Source: Candidatus Omnitrophota bacterium
GTDB lineage: Bacteria > Omnitrophota > Gorgyraeia > 2-01-FULL-45-10
Assembly: GCA_028716065.1 (NCBI GenBank)
Contig: JAQUQN010000072.1
Coordinates: forward strand, 1-5,765
Direction of reading: 5' to 3'
Length of the DNA stretch: 5,765 nucleotides
Positions 5,686-5,765 of this stretch are shown here, one piece after another (the stretch's first letter is position 1; each line of letters begins with the position of its first letter). Both the position numbers and the translations under genes were made by a program. A model generated the notes under the pieces. That model ran no database searches. It was not told the origin of the DNA and saw only the letters and a program-made list of their open reading frames with translations.

Positions 5686-5765
5686 CTAATAATCTCTCCA
5701 TAATTCTTTATCTACATGCTGGGTAAGGTATTCCTGGGCCTTACTGGGAGGGGGGGTAGGAAAAT
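5686..5765 (-). CDS. C-terminal end of an unidentified protein (partial)
   Basis: The minus-strand frame ending at TAG (5688-5686) is open to the window edge and gives 25 residues, FPTPPPSKAQEYLTQHV followed by DKELWRDY. A proline-rich stretch followed by a charged, helix-like tail is plausible for a real C-terminus. The other two minus-strand frames stop early. The gene would end just before the tRNA promoter, without an obvious terminator. The fragment is too short to assign a family. A run of seven C at 5756-5750 lies in the PPP codons, so the frame beyond it depends on that run being read correctly. Confidence 0.5.
   Translation of the reverse strand, partial: FPTPPPSKAQEYLTQHVDKELWRDY

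Overview
The window looks like bacterial chromosome using the standard genetic code: three complete genes end in TAA or TGA, and none has in-frame TGA codons. Everything recognisable lies on the minus strand, so transcription runs from high to low coordinates. In that order the layout is: the last 25 codons of an unidentified gene (5765-5686), a perfect-consensus sigma-70 type promoter (5672-5644), tRNA-Ala(GGC) (5629-5556), a 245-bp spacer rich in hairpins, tRNA-Leu(CAA) (5310-5225), a 128-bp GC-rich inverted-repeat element followed by a 20-bp copy of the tRNA-Leu 3' end, nfo (endonuclease IV), leuS (leucyl-tRNA synthetase), and a TMTC-like membrane protein with a C-terminal TPR array (1731-1).

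The three protein genes are tightly packed. nfo and leuS overlap by 4 bp (ATGA), and leuS and the TPR gene are 7 bp apart, so they are probably one operon. No convincing U-tailed terminator and no clear second promoter separates them from the tRNAs. The promoter before tRNA-Ala may therefore drive both tRNAs and at least part of the operon, which would put a tRNA-Leu and its cognate synthetase in one transcription unit. That is inference.

The core functions are conventional: base-excision DNA repair (Nfo), leucine charging of tRNA (LeuS), and a probable lipid-linked-sugar-dependent glycosyltransferase of the TMTC type. A LeuRS without the large leucine-specific insertion, abundant TMTC-like TPR proteins and heptanucleotide microsatellites inside genes fit an uncultured lineage such as Candidatus Omnitrophota. 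This is an impression from gene style, not a demonstrated placement.

The most unusual part is 5071-5560. The 20 bases at the 3' end of tRNA-Leu, CCA included, are repeated exactly just upstream of the nfo start codon. Between the two copies lies a compact, strongly folded GC-rich segment whose outer inverted repeat matches the tRNA T-stem sequence. It resembles a tiny non-autonomous element placed at or in a tRNA 3' end. The tRNA-Ala/tRNA-Leu spacer carries a second, different cluster of hairpins, including a perfect 16-bp stem with a 3-nt loop. A 7-bp tandem repeat inside leuS is a third notable feature.
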